This document shows, in pieces, positions 1 to 9,066 of a stretch of 64,000 bases of DNA. Where the stretch lies: positions 248,001 through 312,000 of the forward strand of contig NZ_JAJNMU010000006.1 of NCBI RefSeq assembly GCF_022458865.1, given 5' to 3'. The notes under the pieces were generated by a model. It was given only the letters and a program-made list of their open reading frames with translations. It was not told the DNA's origin and searched no databases. The stretch's first letter is position 1, and each line of letters begins with the position of its first letter. Position numbers and translations under genes: made by a program. The DNA comes from Paenibacillus periandrae (GTDB taxonomy: Bacteria > Bacillota > Bacilli > Paenibacillales > NBRC-103111).

Positions 1-689
1 GCCAGCTGCAACGGCCATAATTCTCTATTTCTTAAGTAAATCATGGCCCCAAACCATGCATTCCAGTGGCCTACCCCATAATACAGCACCATAACGGCAA
101 TGGTTGGCAACGCTAGTGGCAAAATGATTTTAAATAATATGATGAAATCATGTGCACCATCTATATGGGCAGATTCCACCAAACTGTCCGGAATTCCCTG
201 GAACGCCGTTCTCATGATAATCAGATTCCAGGTTCCGATTGCTCCGGGAATGATCAAAGCCCATAATGAATCCATTAAACCGAGATTCTTGACTAATAAG
301 AAATTGGGAATCAGCCCGCCACCGAAAAACATGGTGAACACAATCATGATGGTAATCGGCTTTCTCCAGAAGAAATCTTTCCTGGAGAGAACAAAAGCTC
401 CCATGGATGTCATAATAATATTGTAGGCCGTACCCACCACTACAATAAAGAGCGTATTCATATACCCGGAATAAATGATCGGGTTTTTTAACACAGCTTT
501 ATAAGCCGCTAAGCTCAAATTTAATGGCTTTAGGAGTAAGCCGCTATGGGCTGTAAGCTCATCTGCACTGCTCAAAGATGCAAAAATAACATAAACAAAC
601 GGATAGGCCGTTATCACAGCCAGTGCTGCTAATATAATAAGATTCACCGAATCGAAAATGTAATCCCCAACTGTCTTTTTGACAACCAT
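1..689 (-). CDS. Carbohydrate ABC transporter permease (YtcP/AraQ-like), 3' end beyond the window
   Basis: Inner-membrane permease of a CUT1 sugar importer; it would pair with the LplB-type permease just upstream. The reading frame opens at an ATG at 689 (MVVKKTVGDYIFDS) and stays open to the window edge, so about 229 residues are seen and the C-terminus is missing. Hydrophobic membrane segments follow a short cytoplasmic N-terminus. The cytoplasmic coupling loop that contacts the ATPase reads ESAHIDGAHD followed by KIILPLALP, the usual EAA signature. The start lies 12 bp behind the stop of the upstream permease, so the two are co-transcribed and probably translationally linked. No ATPase gene is nearby; relatives rely on a shared MsmX-type ATPase encoded elsewhere. 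The substrate cannot be told from sequence. Confidence 0.9.
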   Translation of the reverse strand, partial: MVVKKTVGDYIFDSVNLIILAALAVITAYPFVYVIFASLSSADELTAHSGLLLKPLNLSLAAYKAVLKNPIIYSGYMNTLFIVVVGTAYNIIMTSMGAFVLSRKDFFWRKPITIMIVFTMFFGGGLIPNFLLVKNLGLMDSLWALIIPGAIGTWNLIIMRTAFQGIPDSLVESAHIDGAHDFIILFKIILPLALPTIAVMVLYYGVGHWNAWFGAMIYLRNRELWPLQL

Positions 690-701
690 ACCTTCCACTC
701 C

Positions 702-1658
702 TTACCAAAGACTGGTTTCATTAACCTTCCGGCTAACATAGTTTGCTGTTACGATTAAAATCAGGTTCACTATAGAGTTAAATAGTCCCACTGCTGCACT
801 GAAGCTGTAATTTGCCTCCACCAATCCACGCCGGTACACAAAGGATGAAATGATATCCGCTGTTTCATAAGTGCTAGGATTATAAAGCAATATGACTTTT
901 TCATACCCTTCACTCATCATGTGGCCAATATTCATAATTAATAGGATCACGATTGTCGGAGCAATTCCTGGTAGAGTGATATGGATAAACTGTTTCCACC
1001 TTCCGGCCCCATCTATGGTTACCGCCTCATATAGCTCCGTGTCAATAGCGGTGAGGGCAGCGAGATAGATAATCGACCCCCAACCTACGCCCTGCCAGAT
1101 GCCTGTACCTACATAAATTGTCCTAAACCATCCTGCTTCAACAAGGAAGATAGTTCGGGAGCCTCCAAAATAAGTAATAATATCATTAATCAGGCCGCTT
1201 TTTGCGAAAAAATCGATAATCATGCCACAGATAACCACCGTTGAAACAAAGTGCGGTAAATAGGTAACGGTTTGGATCGTCTTTTTAAAATATTTACTTT
1301 TGATTTCATTAAGCAATAACGCCAGAATAATGGGTGCCGGAAAAGCAAAGATAAGCTGATAGAAATTGATTAATAAGGTATTTCGGATGACTCTCCAAGC
1401 GGATATACTGTTAAAGAAATCATGAAAATGTTTTAGTCCTACCCAGCTACTGTCCCAGATTCCTTTTACCGGGCTAAATTGTTTAAACGCGATGATGACC
1501 CCATACATGGGAACGTAGTGAAACAGGATATACCAGGCTACTACGGGCAGGGCCATCAATATCAACCATTTATTTTTTTTATAATCCTTTTTTATTGCCT
1601 GAATGAGGCCTGGCTTTTTGTATATCAAATGTTGCGGCTGCATCTTTACTCCTGGCAC
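702..1658 (-). CDS. Carbohydrate ABC transporter permease (LplB-like)
   Basis: First permease of a CUT1 sugar importer, 318 residues, the usual length for LplB-type proteins. About six membrane helices begin near residue 30, and the coupling loop EAVTIDGAGR..ITLPG lies at residues 211-231. The opening stretch KKNKWLILMALP..YILFHYVPMYG is characteristic of the LplB group found with LplA-like binding proteins. The GTG at 1658 has a GGAGG eight bases upstream. An ATG five codons in also has AGGAG at suitable spacing, so the start is uncertain by five residues. It lies between the binding protein (57 bp upstream) and the second permease (12 bp downstream), in one operon. Confidence 0.92.
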   Translation of the reverse strand: MPGVKMQPQHLIYKKPGLIQAIKKDYKKNKWLILMALPVVAWYILFHYVPMYGVIIAFKQFSPVKGIWDSSWVGLKHFHDFFNSISAWRVIRNTLLINFYQLIFAFPAPIILALLLNEIKSKYFKKTIQTVTYLPHFVSTVVICGMIIDFFAKSGLINDIITYFGGSRTIFLVEAGWFRTIYVGTGIWQGVGWGSIIYLAALTAIDTELYEAVTIDGAGRWKQFIHITLPGIAPTIVILLIMNIGHMMSEGYEKVILLYNPSTYETADIISSFVYRRGLVEANYSFSAAVGLFNSIVNLILIVTANYVSRKVNETSLW

Positions 1659-1680
1659 TATTGGAACCTCCCTGTATTGT

Positions 1681-1708
1681 GAAATGGGAGAATTTCTTCC
1701 CCCATTTC
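1681..1708 (-). promoter_or_regulatory. Intercistronic hairpin between binding-protein and permease genes
   Basis: An inverted repeat (GAAATGGG at 1681-1688 and CCCATTTC at 1701-1708, 12-base loop) lies just after the binding-protein stop and before the permease start. There is no T-run behind it. It is therefore more likely an RNA-stabilising or partial-attenuation structure than a full terminator. Such hairpins are common in ABC importer operons, where they keep binding-protein mRNA in excess over permease mRNA. Confidence 0.45.
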
Positions 1709-1715
1709 CATCATG

Positions 1716-3401
1716 CTATTTATCAAAGATGTCGCTGATATTAAACGATTGCGGATTTAATGCCTGCGGGAATTTTTTAATGTACCGATCATAGGCACCC
1801 TGTCTAACTTTGTTGATATCCTCAATACCCAGCTTTTTGATTTGCTCCACATATTTATCCCAGGTAGCATCCACATCCTCTTTTCCCATAAGCCACTTCA
1901 GGAACATTTCATCCTTATACGTGTTGATTTCATTTTGTTTGGTAGTGGTTTGAGAAACTTCATCCGGTGTCAAGGTTCCTCTATAGTTCTTATTAGCTTT
2001 AGTAACCTGCTTTGCATATTTGGTCCAGGTTTTTAGTGATTCTTGCTGCTGGGGTAACGCCATGTACTGCTCAAAATACCTTCGATCCTGTACAAAGGGT
2101 CCGTCTTTAAAGGCGCGGGCGTAAAACTGTCCCATGGTTGCGATAGGCTGTCCGTTGGGATTATTCGTAACCAGCTCCGTATATTTGGGATATCCGTTTT
2201 CCATCTTATAGCTCACACCCTCAATACCGAAGTTATAGAGCATGGAGCCTTCCTTCGTATAGCCATAATTCAGGAATGCGAGCGCTTCCTTCAGATTCTT
2301 CTTAGCTGCGCTGGTCACGTTCCAGGCGCCACCGCCGGTGGTAGGTCCATCCTTCGCCATAAAGGGATTGAAGTCACCCTTGTTAAGGACGGGATACGGC
2401 ATGGCGACCAAGTCAAATTTGGGGTCCTTGTTCTTCATCAGCGGCAAGTATTTGCCAAGACCTGAACCGGTGTTTCCCACGGTTGCGCCGGCTTGATTTC
2501 CGGTAATTTTGGCATCGATGGTTTTGGAATTATTCGTAGCCAATTCGGGGTCTAAGATACCCTCCTTATACCATTTTACCATCGTCTTGGTATATTCTTT
2601 AAACCTTGGGTCAATAGCTCCGTATACGACCTTACCATTCTCAATAAAGTGATCCTGGTTAATCCCCCATGCTCCGGTAAAGTAGATTCCTTTAATATTT
2701 CCGACATTTCCGGTAAAAGGTACCGTTGCACCCTTCTTTTCTTTGAAGGCTTTCAATACCGTATACAATTCGTCAATAGTTTCCGGCACTTGTAGTCCCA
2801 GATCGTCCAACCAGTCCTTACGCAAATAGCCGCCGAAGTAAGTATACACACTCTCGTGACCTTTGAGGAAAGGGAAATAAAACTGCTTACCATCCTCTGT
2901 CTCTACATCCATTAATAAATCAGGATAGGCTTCATAGATTTTGGCAAGATCCGGTGCATACTTGGGGATTTCTTTCTTTATGTCAATCAATATTCCATCT
3001 TCGAAGGCTTTTACACTTCCTCCCGGATAGTCTCCAAATGTGCCCACAATAAAATCGGGTATATCGCCGGACGCAAGCATAAGATTAAACTGCTCCTTCG
3101 CCGAGCCTTCTGTAGGATGAATATACTCAAGCGTAACATTCAGTCTCCTCTGCAGCTCTTTATTCAGTTCTGACTCGGCATAATTCTTCATAACAGCAAG
3201 AGCAGTGCTCGGCAGGGGCTCCCAGACACGGAATTTTACCGGTTTCTCAAAAGGTAATTTTATTGCGGTATCCGTCTGAGTCGAATTGGGTTCAGCCCCT
3301 TTTTCCTCTCCTGCACATCCTGTCATCGCCGCAGATGACAAAAGCGCTATCAAGAGGGAACCGGTAGTAATCTTGGTAAAAGCCTTTTTACTTTTTAACA
3401 T
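1716..3401 (-). CDS. Extracellular sugar-binding lipoprotein (LplA-like)
   Basis: Solute-binding protein of the importer, 561 residues, in the 500-560 range typical of LplA-like proteins. A lysine-rich N-terminus and hydrophobic segment end in the lipobox MTGC with the acylated Cys at residue 29, so the mature protein is tethered outside the membrane. A low-complexity linker (GEEKGAEPNSTQTD) follows, then the two-lobe binding fold; the stretch RKDWLDDLGLQVPETIDEL is the family hallmark. It is the first gene of the operon, followed by a hairpin and two permeases. A membrane-anchored AraC regulator starts divergently about 450 bp away and probably controls it. The substrate is likely an oligosaccharide but is not identified. 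Confidence 0.93.
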   Translation of the reverse strand: MLKSKKAFTKITTGSLLIALLSSAAMTGCAGEEKGAEPNSTQTDTAIKLPFEKPVKFRVWEPLPSTALAVMKNYAESELNKELQRRLNVTLEYIHPTEGSAKEQFNLMLASGDIPDFIVGTFGDYPGGSVKAFEDGILIDIKKEIPKYAPDLAKIYEAYPDLLMDVETEDGKQFYFPFLKGHESVYTYFGGYLRKDWLDDLGLQVPETIDELYTVLKAFKEKKGATVPFTGNVGNIKGIYFTGAWGINQDHFIENGKVVYGAIDPRFKEYTKTMVKWYKEGILDPELATNNSKTIDAKITGNQAGATVGNTGSGLGKYLPLMKNKDPKFDLVAMPYPVLNKGDFNPFMAKDGPTTGGGAWNVTSAAKKNLKEALAFLNYGYTKEGSMLYNFGIEGVSYKMENGYPKYTELVTNNPNGQPIATMGQFYARAFKDGPFVQDRRYFEQYMALPQQQESLKTWTKYAKQVTKANKNYRGTLTPDEVSQTTTKQNEINTYKDEMFLKWLMGKEDVDATWDKYVEQIKKLGIEDINKVRQGAYDRYIKKFPQALNPQSFNISDIFDK

Positions 3402-3855
3402 TTTTTTCTCCCCTTAAGTTTCATGTTTTTGCTGCACGTAATTGTAACTAGGGCAAGTGTAGTATTTCTATCAACCGTAAATCAATCTCCATCCAACAGA
3501 ATGCGTATTCAAAATCCCAAAAGTCAATATTAAATATGAGCAATTCATCATCAAAAACAAAAAAAACGGTGCAACGACTGACGATGTCTGCTTCCCGCGC
3601 CACTGCCGGAGTGCCGCCAGTCCGTCATGCTCCAAGTTGTAGGCCATAGATGGTCTTATAAAGCTTGCAGGGAAATTGTGGAATTTCATTTGTAATGTAT
3701 TGTAGTATAATCTTTAGGAACGTAAGCTCTCCAAGACCGTCCCTTCTAGCGGAGCGTGGAGACGAACCTTCGAATGCGGCTGAAGATCCGGGTACCCTCC
3801 TCCGTGCGGAATTTTGTTACCCGAACTCACTAATCCTAATAATGAGGGGGATCTC
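3402..3855. other. Divergent intergenic region, regulator/transporter promoters
   Basis: About 450 bp between two divergent genes with no convincing coding frame. A good -10-like TATAAT lies at 3706-3711 on the plus strand, but no -35 box sits at proper spacing. The stretch after it, up to 3840, would be the long leader of the regulator gene. I could not define an operator here. Confidence 0.3.
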
Positions 3856-6147
3856 ATGAACGTAATGAGAGTTTTGAACACTAGAAATAGTATCATTTTC
3901 ACCCAAATTTTATCTTATATATTGATTCTGTTAATTCCTATCATTTTCACTGGAATCGTTTATTTTGTTACTGTAAGGACCATTGAGCAAGAAACAAACA
4001 GGGCAAATCTTGCTATGCTGAAACTAGTTCAGCTGAATATGGACAACATCTTAAAGGACGCCGAGCGCTTAAGTTTTGATATTGCCTTTAACCCGGATAT
4101 TCAATTGCTGGCCACTTCGCAGGAAACGAACTGGAATAACAAACAGTATGAGGTTTCTCAAATAGTAAAAGATTTCAAAAGGATGAATATAACGAATGGC
4201 TACATAGATAATTTTTATGTGTACTTTAAAAACCTGGATGCTGTGATTTCTTCAACAACAGCTTCAAGGAGTAATTATATGTACTCTAATCTTGTCCATA
4301 ATGACCTAAGGTACGAACAATGGATAGATACTCTTCAAAAAGCGTACAGCGGCAGATATATCTCAATAGGCAATAAGACAAACTCAAATGAGGATTCAGG
4401 AGCGCTCGCTTACATGCGTTCAATCCCAATATCCAATTGGGAGAAGTCTCTTGCCACAATCGTCATCCTGTTAAATAAAGAACGATTTACTGAAATGATT
4501 CAAAATATACAATCGGCGCAGTATGGAAGTATCTTTATTTTAGATAATGATAACAACATTCTCGCGTCGACTGCTTCTTTTCATTTATCGGATATCTTAC
4601 AGGTGGAAGAACTAAGCGATAGCGATAATATGCTGGTGAAAGGACAAGGAAAGGATTCATTAATCATATCCTATACGAAATCCGATGTATCCAAGCTAAA
4701 GTATGTTTCCATTGTTCGCCGAGAGATTGTGATGGAAAAAAGTGAGTTTACAGAAAAATTAATGATTGCAAGCATTATACTATGTTTAATTTTTGGAGGA
4801 GCAGTATCGGTTTTACTTACATGGCGTAATTATAATCCGGTTCGTAATCTCATCCGCATCGTCCAAAATGGGAAAATAAAGAACACTTATGACAGATCCA
4901 ATAATGAATATCAGTTTATTTATGAGGCCATCCAGGATACTCTTCAAGAAAAGGAACAAATAAACCTGAAACTTATACAGCAAAGCAGTGTTGTGAGAGC
5001 GGATTTTCTGCAAAAGCTTTTAAAAGGGAAGTTTGGCAATATATCTGTACATCACAATGCATTTTACGCTCTTGACATGCAGTTTATATCCGGTGATTTT
5101 ATAGTAGTGCTCCTATCTATAGAAGATAAGGGCAAGCTTATTTCCTTAGGGATTGGAGATGATTTTGAAGCGAAGTCAAAGCTCCCCAGCTTTGTGATCA
5201 CCAATGTTTTTGAGGAGCTCTTGGGACAAAAGTATAAGAATTTTGTTACAGAGATTGATGAGAAAATAGTATTCCTGGTGAACCTGCAGGATCTTGAAGC
5301 GGTAGATCATGTGCAGGAATTGGTAAACATTACAGAAGAGCTGCAAAGATTTTTTAGAAAATATTACAATATGATCCTCACAATTTCCATCAGCAATGCC
5401 CACACGGGTATCCATGGCATGCAGGAAGCATATCAGGAAGCCGTAGAAGCACTCGAATACAAATTGATTGCCGGTAACGGAAAGATTATCAGCTTCCAAA
5501 GTCTGAAATATAATGTGAGAGATTATTTCTACCCTCTTGAAAAAGAGCAAAAACTAGTGAATTGCATCAAATCCGGTGAGTTTGACAAAGGAAAGCAATT
5601 ACTTGATGACATTATTCGCTCCAACTTTATTGATGGCACTCCGACTGCTGAAATGACAAGGTATTTTATGTTTGACCTTGCAAGTACAGTCGTAAAAACA
5701 GTAAAAGAAATATCTGCTGCTGAGCCGGTGGAAAAATTGTTTGAATGTGAAACCGTAGCTGAGCTGCAGGCGGAAATTACCAATACACTATCATCAGTAT
5801 GTAAGCACATACAGTCAAAAACTGGTAATCGTTCCTACGAATTGAGCAGGAGTATCATCGAGTTTGTTAACAGCCACTATGAAGAGGTTACCTTAAATAT
5901 AGCAATGATTGCAGAAAATCTCGGAATTACTCCAAGCTATATGTCCAAGCTCTTCAAAGAACAAACCGGAGAAACCTTGCCGGATTATATCAATAAGGTA
6001 AGGCTGGAAAAAGCGAAAGTATTATTAAGGGACGAAAAACTCAATATCTCCGACGCGGCTGTCAAAGTAGGGTATTTAAACAGCAATGCGTTGATACGCA
6101 GTTTTAAAAAGTATGAGGGAGTTACTCCGGGAAAATATAAAGAGTGA
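3856..6147 (+). CDS. Membrane-anchored AraC-family regulator with extracellular sensor domain
   Basis: One-component regulator of the large type common in Paenibacillus, about 763 residues. Membrane helix 1 is near residues 12-35 (IIFTQILSYILILLIPIIF). An extracellular Cache-like sensor follows to about 300, then helix 2 (LMIASIILCLIFGGAVSVLL) and a HAMP-like linker. A long middle region resembles the degenerate GGDEF-like module of these regulators. Two AraC helix-turn-helix units fill the last 100 residues (YMSKLFKEQTGETLPDYIN and AAVKVGYLNSNALIRSFKKY). I chose the ATG at 3856 because GAGGGGG sits five bases upstream; an in-frame ATG at 3814 has no such site. It is divergent from the binding-protein operon, its presumed target. 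Confidence 0.9.
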   Translation: MNVMRVLNTRNSIIFTQILSYILILLIPIIFTGIVYFVTVRTIEQETNRANLAMLKLVQLNMDNILKDAERLSFDIAFNPDIQLLATSQETNWNNKQYEVSQIVKDFKRMNITNGYIDNFYVYFKNLDAVISSTTASRSNYMYSNLVHNDLRYEQWIDTLQKAYSGRYISIGNKTNSNEDSGALAYMRSIPISNWEKSLATIVILLNKERFTEMIQNIQSAQYGSIFILDNDNNILASTASFHLSDILQVEELSDSDNMLVKGQGKDSLIISYTKSDVSKLKYVSIVRREIVMEKSEFTEKLMIASIILCLIFGGAVSVLLTWRNYNPVRNLIRIVQNGKIKNTYDRSNNEYQFIYEAIQDTLQEKEQINLKLIQQSSVVRADFLQKLLKGKFGNISVHHNAFYALDMQFISGDFIVVLLSIEDKGKLISLGIGDDFEAKSKLPSFVITNVFEELLGQKYKNFVTEIDEKIVFLVNLQDLEAVDHVQELVNITEELQRFFRKYYNMILTISISNAHTGIHGMQEAYQEAVEALEYKLIAGNGKIISFQSLKYNVRDYFYPLEKEQKLVNCIKSGEFDKGKQLLDDIIRSNFIDGTPTAEMTRYFMFDLASTVVKTVKEISAAEPVEKLFECETVAELQAEITNTLSSVCKHIQSKTGNRSYELSRSIIEFVNSHYEEVTLNIAMIAENLGITPSYMSKLFKEQTGETLPDYINKVRLEKAKVLLRDEKLNISDAAVKVGYLNSNALIRSFKKYEGVTPGKYKE

Positions 6148-6673
6148 TAATCCTTTATAGTAACTGAGCTGCTACTTCTTCAACTCGTCCCTTCCATTTT
6201 TCATAGGACCCTTGATCACCGCGTTTATAGAACATTTTATTAAAACAGCCGCATATTAATGAAGCATAAGTAAATGGTAAGAACCTCAACGACGACAGAC
6301 GAAACCAATGAAGGCGAATATCAGCTTATAGTGGCTGTGATTTCGTGTGAAGTAATAACGGCGTTTTTGAATAAGAAGCTTATTACTCCTGAAACAACAC
6401 AACCCCCATTCCCGAAGGAGTGAGGGTATAGCACAGGACATTAGGGAGTGTTGAACAGGCAATTTAATATTTCCTCATTCACATAAGAATACTCTCACTA
6501 TTAGAATCTTGCGATAATTTAATACAGTTGATCTTTGGACAGTATTGTTTCATTCCATCCCACTTTCCCCATATACATCCGCGGCATTTTATGGGTTGTC
6601 GAAGTTTTATTTCAGTAGTCAAATCTTTATTTCTCCCTTATATTCATTGATTTATTTAAAACCAGTAGTACGG
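6148..6673. other. Intergenic region without recognisable gene
   Basis: About 525 bp between two convergent genes. No ORF with a ribosome binding site or family resemblance was found. A short minus-strand frame just behind the regulator (about 6150-6246, ending EKWKGRVEEVAAQLL) could be the tail of a lost gene, but this is weak. Confidence 0.3.
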
Positions 6674-7192
6674 TTAAGTCTGAACGAGTTCAGGCCTTTT
6701 GACTTGGAGTGGTGGTGGGACAAGCCACCCTTTTTCCTTACTCATTTCTAAAATTCTTAAACCGAGACTTGCTTTTGTCGCATGATATTTAGCGAACAAA
6801 GCACCAATATCTTCTCTGATGGACTTGCCTATAACTTGACTGCATGCTACCAGACCAGCCGCAGTATCCGCTGCAATGATAGCGGCAATTTCCTGATCGG
6901 TAAAACGTGCACCAACTGGGATCTCTTCAACCTTCACTTCCGGCCTTGTTGGCAGCGATGGAGATGGAGTAATTCCGTTATGCGTAAGTATAGTGTCACA
7001 TTCGCTTATTTCGAGCTCTGCCTGATCGATTATAGCGGCAAGTATTTTTTTGAGATCGTAGTCGCCAGCATGATTTTGGAAGGCCCGGTTCATAGATACA
7101 CAACCCTTAGCTGTCATGGAAAATTGCCATACATCGTAAATTTCCCCATAATGTAATGGCTCATCCTTAGGGTTACCGCTTAAAATACCCAT
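6674..7192 (-). CDS. DUF3231 family protein
   Basis: 172-residue protein beginning MGILSGNPKDEPLHYGEIYD, the typical opening of one-repeat DUF3231 proteins of Bacillales. The family is built of ferritin-like or coat-protein-like alpha-helical bundles; its biochemical role is unknown and a link to spores is only suggested by related families. Helical segments run through residues 30-70 and 95-150, and no signal peptide is visible. AAGGAG lies eight bases before the ATG, which fixes the start. It stands alone and is divergent from the MarR/hydrolase operon, with a strong inverted repeat in between. Confidence 0.85.
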   Translation of the reverse strand: MGILSGNPKDEPLHYGEIYDVWQFSMTAKGCVSMNRAFQNHAGDYDLKKILAAIIDQAELEISECDTILTHNGITPSPSLPTRPEVKVEEIPVGARFTDQEIAAIIAADTAAGLVACSQVIGKSIREDIGALFAKYHATKASLGLRILEMSKEKGWLVPPPLQVKRPELVQT

Positions 7193-7283
7193 CGTAACAA
7201 CTCCTTAAATGAATTGGTTGAACGAAAGTATTTTATCCTAAGCTCAAAAATATATCCCAGATACTTTTTTTCGTTGACATGGG

Positions 7284-7318
7284 TAAATAGACGGCTGTAT
7301 CCAGGCGCCGTCTATTTA
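7284..7318. repeat. Perfect 12-bp inverted repeat between divergent genes
   Basis: TAAATAGACGGC (7284-7295) and GCCGTCTATTTA (7307-7318) form a perfect 12-bp stem with an 11-base loop. No T-tract follows on either strand, so it is a poor terminator. It lies between the DUF3231 gene and the MarR gene and could be a DNA operator or an RNA element in the DUF3231 leader region. Confidence 0.5.
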
Positions 7319-7437
7319 GGTTAAGCGATGGGATGGTAAACGAGGAGGTGGCGATTCGCGGCTTTCCATGGGCATTGAACGCGACGAATCTTCACTTAAT
7401 ATAGTAAATAATTAATTTGTATTATCAATAATCTTAG

Positions 7438-7466
7438 TTGATTATGTAGGATTATAGTAATATAAT
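7438..7466 (+). promoter_or_regulatory. Sigma-A promoter of the MarR/hydrolase operon
   Basis: TTGATT (7438-7443) and a consensus TATAAT (7461-7466) are separated by 17 bp. The MarR start codon lies 28 bp after the -10 box. Confidence 0.7.
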
Positions 7467-7474
7467 ATTTACTA
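7455..7474. promoter_or_regulatory. Candidate MarR operator overlapping the -10 box
   Basis: TAGTAA (7455-7460) and TTACTA (7469-7474) are perfect inverted half-sites spaced by 8 bp and cover the -10 box. A further copy of one arm (TAGTAAATA, 7402-7410) lies 45 bp upstream. The 20-bp size and the position fit autorepression by the MarR protein encoded directly downstream. Confidence 0.55.
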
Positions 7475-7493
7475 AATGAAAGGAGAACTATTA

Positions 7494-7925
7494 ATGATTA
7501 AAGAAATCTCACAAGAATACCTCGCTTTAATACCAACCATTTTTGCTAGTTTTAGAGAGTTGAACAAGGAATCGGAAGAATTAACACATATGCAGAATCA
7601 TGTAATCGAATTTATGTATATGCAACAAAAGCCTTTGAATCTTAAAGACATTAGCTCTGGTTTAAATATTGCAAAGCAACAACTATCGAATATCATTGGT
7701 GATTTGGAATTCGGTGGTTATTTGGATAAGGTGCCTGACACTAGGGATAAACGTGCTGTTTTAGTGTCGTTAACGCCGAAAGGAAAGGAAATTGAAGATA
7801 GTAAATGGACTGATATTTATCGGAATTTCAGCAATAATCTTGCTAAATTAAGCGATGAGGAGCAAATTGATTTTAAATTCGCTCTTCATAAAGTCAATAT
7901 ACTATTAAAAAAAATGGAGGGATAA
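7494..7925 (+). CDS. MarR family transcriptional regulator
   Basis: 143-residue winged-helix regulator. Helical dimerisation ends flank the DNA-binding core: the recognition region LKDISSGLNIAKQQLSNIIG is near residues 57-76 and the wing with the conserved DTRDKRAVLVSLTPKGKEI is near 84-102. The ATG at 7494 is preferred over an in-frame ATG at 7476 because AGGAGA precedes it by eight bases, while the earlier codon would lie before this site. The hydrolase gene starts 4 bp after the stop, so the two form an operon. A palindrome over the -10 box suggests autorepression released by a small ligand. Confidence 0.88.
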   Translation: MIKEISQEYLALIPTIFASFRELNKESEELTHMQNHVIEFMYMQQKPLNLKDISSGLNIAKQQLSNIIGDLEFGGYLDKVPDTRDKRAVLVSLTPKGKEIEDSKWTDIYRNFSNNLAKLSDEEQIDFKFALHKVNILLKKMEG

Positions 7926-7929
7926 AAAA

Positions 7930-8940
7930 ATGAACCAAAGAGAACAAGCGATTTCATCCGGATTAACATTTGGGATTTATCCGCTTAGCGTGGCAGGAAC
8001 ACCTTTCGGTTTGGCTGTCGGACCACAGGATAACTACGAAAAGATTCAATTAGCACTGCGAGATCTTCGAGGCGAGACAAAAAAGCTGATGCCTAGAAAT
8101 TATCTCATTTACACAAGAGAATGGGAATCCAAAATGTTCTCAAATGCCGATCGATTTTCCAGAGCCGGTTTATTGGGGGACTTGACTATAGGATGCGGGG
8201 ATTGGACGAACCAACAAGAACCTGGAATTGAACTTGCAAGCTGGCTTGATTTTATTCGCAAGGTCATTAATCAATACGGCACCCAGCTGGCTTCTCTTCA
8301 AATTACAAACGAACCCAATTTATCTTTTATGGAAGGTTCGAAGCCTTATATCATGCAAGCCCTTTTAGAAGGAGTTATTACAGCAAAGAAAGAAGCCCGT
8401 GAGCACAATCTCCCGATAAAAATCGGATTCGGTTCGGTACCCGACAGTCCAGCGGCGGTTCCGCACTTTTGGGATAACCTCGCCAAGTCTGGCGGAAACA
8501 CCTTTATAGAATCCGTCGATTTTGTAGGACATAATTTCTATGTTGATGTATTTGATGATCAGCCGCTGGAATTGAAAGAAATACCGGCATCCGTGGAACG
8601 CATACTTCGCAATCTAAGGGATAAAGATCTTGTTACGGCTGGTATACCTGCTTCAGTCCCTATCCGAGTAACAGAAAACGGATGGCCTACAGGGAAGAAC
8701 CCCGTTGCTAATATAGAAAGAACTTACGAACAACAAGCGAAAGTTCTTGAAATGGTTATCCGCACGATTCATGATTTGCGTCTTGAACTGAATATTTCTC
8801 ATTATGAGCTATTTGGACTTCGGGATGCAGACAGCTCCAAGGATGATCTCTTCCATCAATATGGGATTATGCGGGACGATTATTCAAAAAAACCAGCGTA
8901 CGACAGATTTAAGAACTTAATACAAGAGCTTGGTAACTGA
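7930..8940 (+). CDS. Clan GH-A type glycoside hydrolase (GH17-like features), cytoplasmic
   Basis: 336-residue protein with the two catalytic landmarks of a clan GH-A TIM barrel: TNEPN at residues 126-130 (E128 as acid/base) and RVTENGWPT at 246-254 (E249 as nucleophile). The TENGWPT form recalls GH17 beta-1,3-glucanases (xExGWPS), but the rest does not clearly place it in a family. No signal peptide is present, so it should act on small imported glycosides in the cytoplasm. It follows the MarR gene by 4 bp. A strong hairpin terminator lies about 80 bp downstream. A glycosidase under MarR control is unusual and the substrate is unknown. Confidence 0.72.
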   Translation: MNQREQAISSGLTFGIYPLSVAGTPFGLAVGPQDNYEKIQLALRDLRGETKKLMPRNYLIYTREWESKMFSNADRFSRAGLLGDLTIGCGDWTNQQEPGIELASWLDFIRKVINQYGTQLASLQITNEPNLSFMEGSKPYIMQALLEGVITAKKEAREHNLPIKIGFGSVPDSPAAVPHFWDNLAKSGGNTFIESVDFVGHNFYVDVFDDQPLELKEIPASVERILRNLRDKDLVTAGIPASVPIRVTENGWPTGKNPVANIERTYEQQAKVLEMVIRTIHDLRLELNISHYELFGLRDADSSKDDLFHQYGIMRDDYSKKPAYDRFKNLIQELGN

Positions 8941-9022
8941 CAAAATTTAATTTGTTTGACCAGCAAAATTGGCCAGATTTTTCGAGGACACTGAAAAACT
9001 AGCTTGTGACAGAAAAACAACG

Positions 9023-9066
9023 AAAAGACCGTTTAGGGCCTTCTCACAGGCTAAAAACGGTCTTTT
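9023..9066 (+). terminator. Rho-independent terminator (possibly bidirectional)
   Basis: AAAAGACCGTTTAGG-type arm at 9023-9039 pairs with the copy ending ACGGTCTTTTT at 9066, with a T-run on the plus strand and an A-run on the other side. It ends the MarR/hydrolase operon and also marks where the converging glycosidase remnant loses similarity. Confidence 0.75.

Noticed and set aside
3471..3689. 72-codon minus-strand frame upstream of the first regulator
   Set aside because: No ribosome binding site, no family resemblance, and it lies in a divergent promoter region.
6782..7156. 124-codon plus-strand frame opposite the DUF3231 gene
   Set aside because: Fully overlaps a recognised gene on the other strand and has no ribosome binding site.
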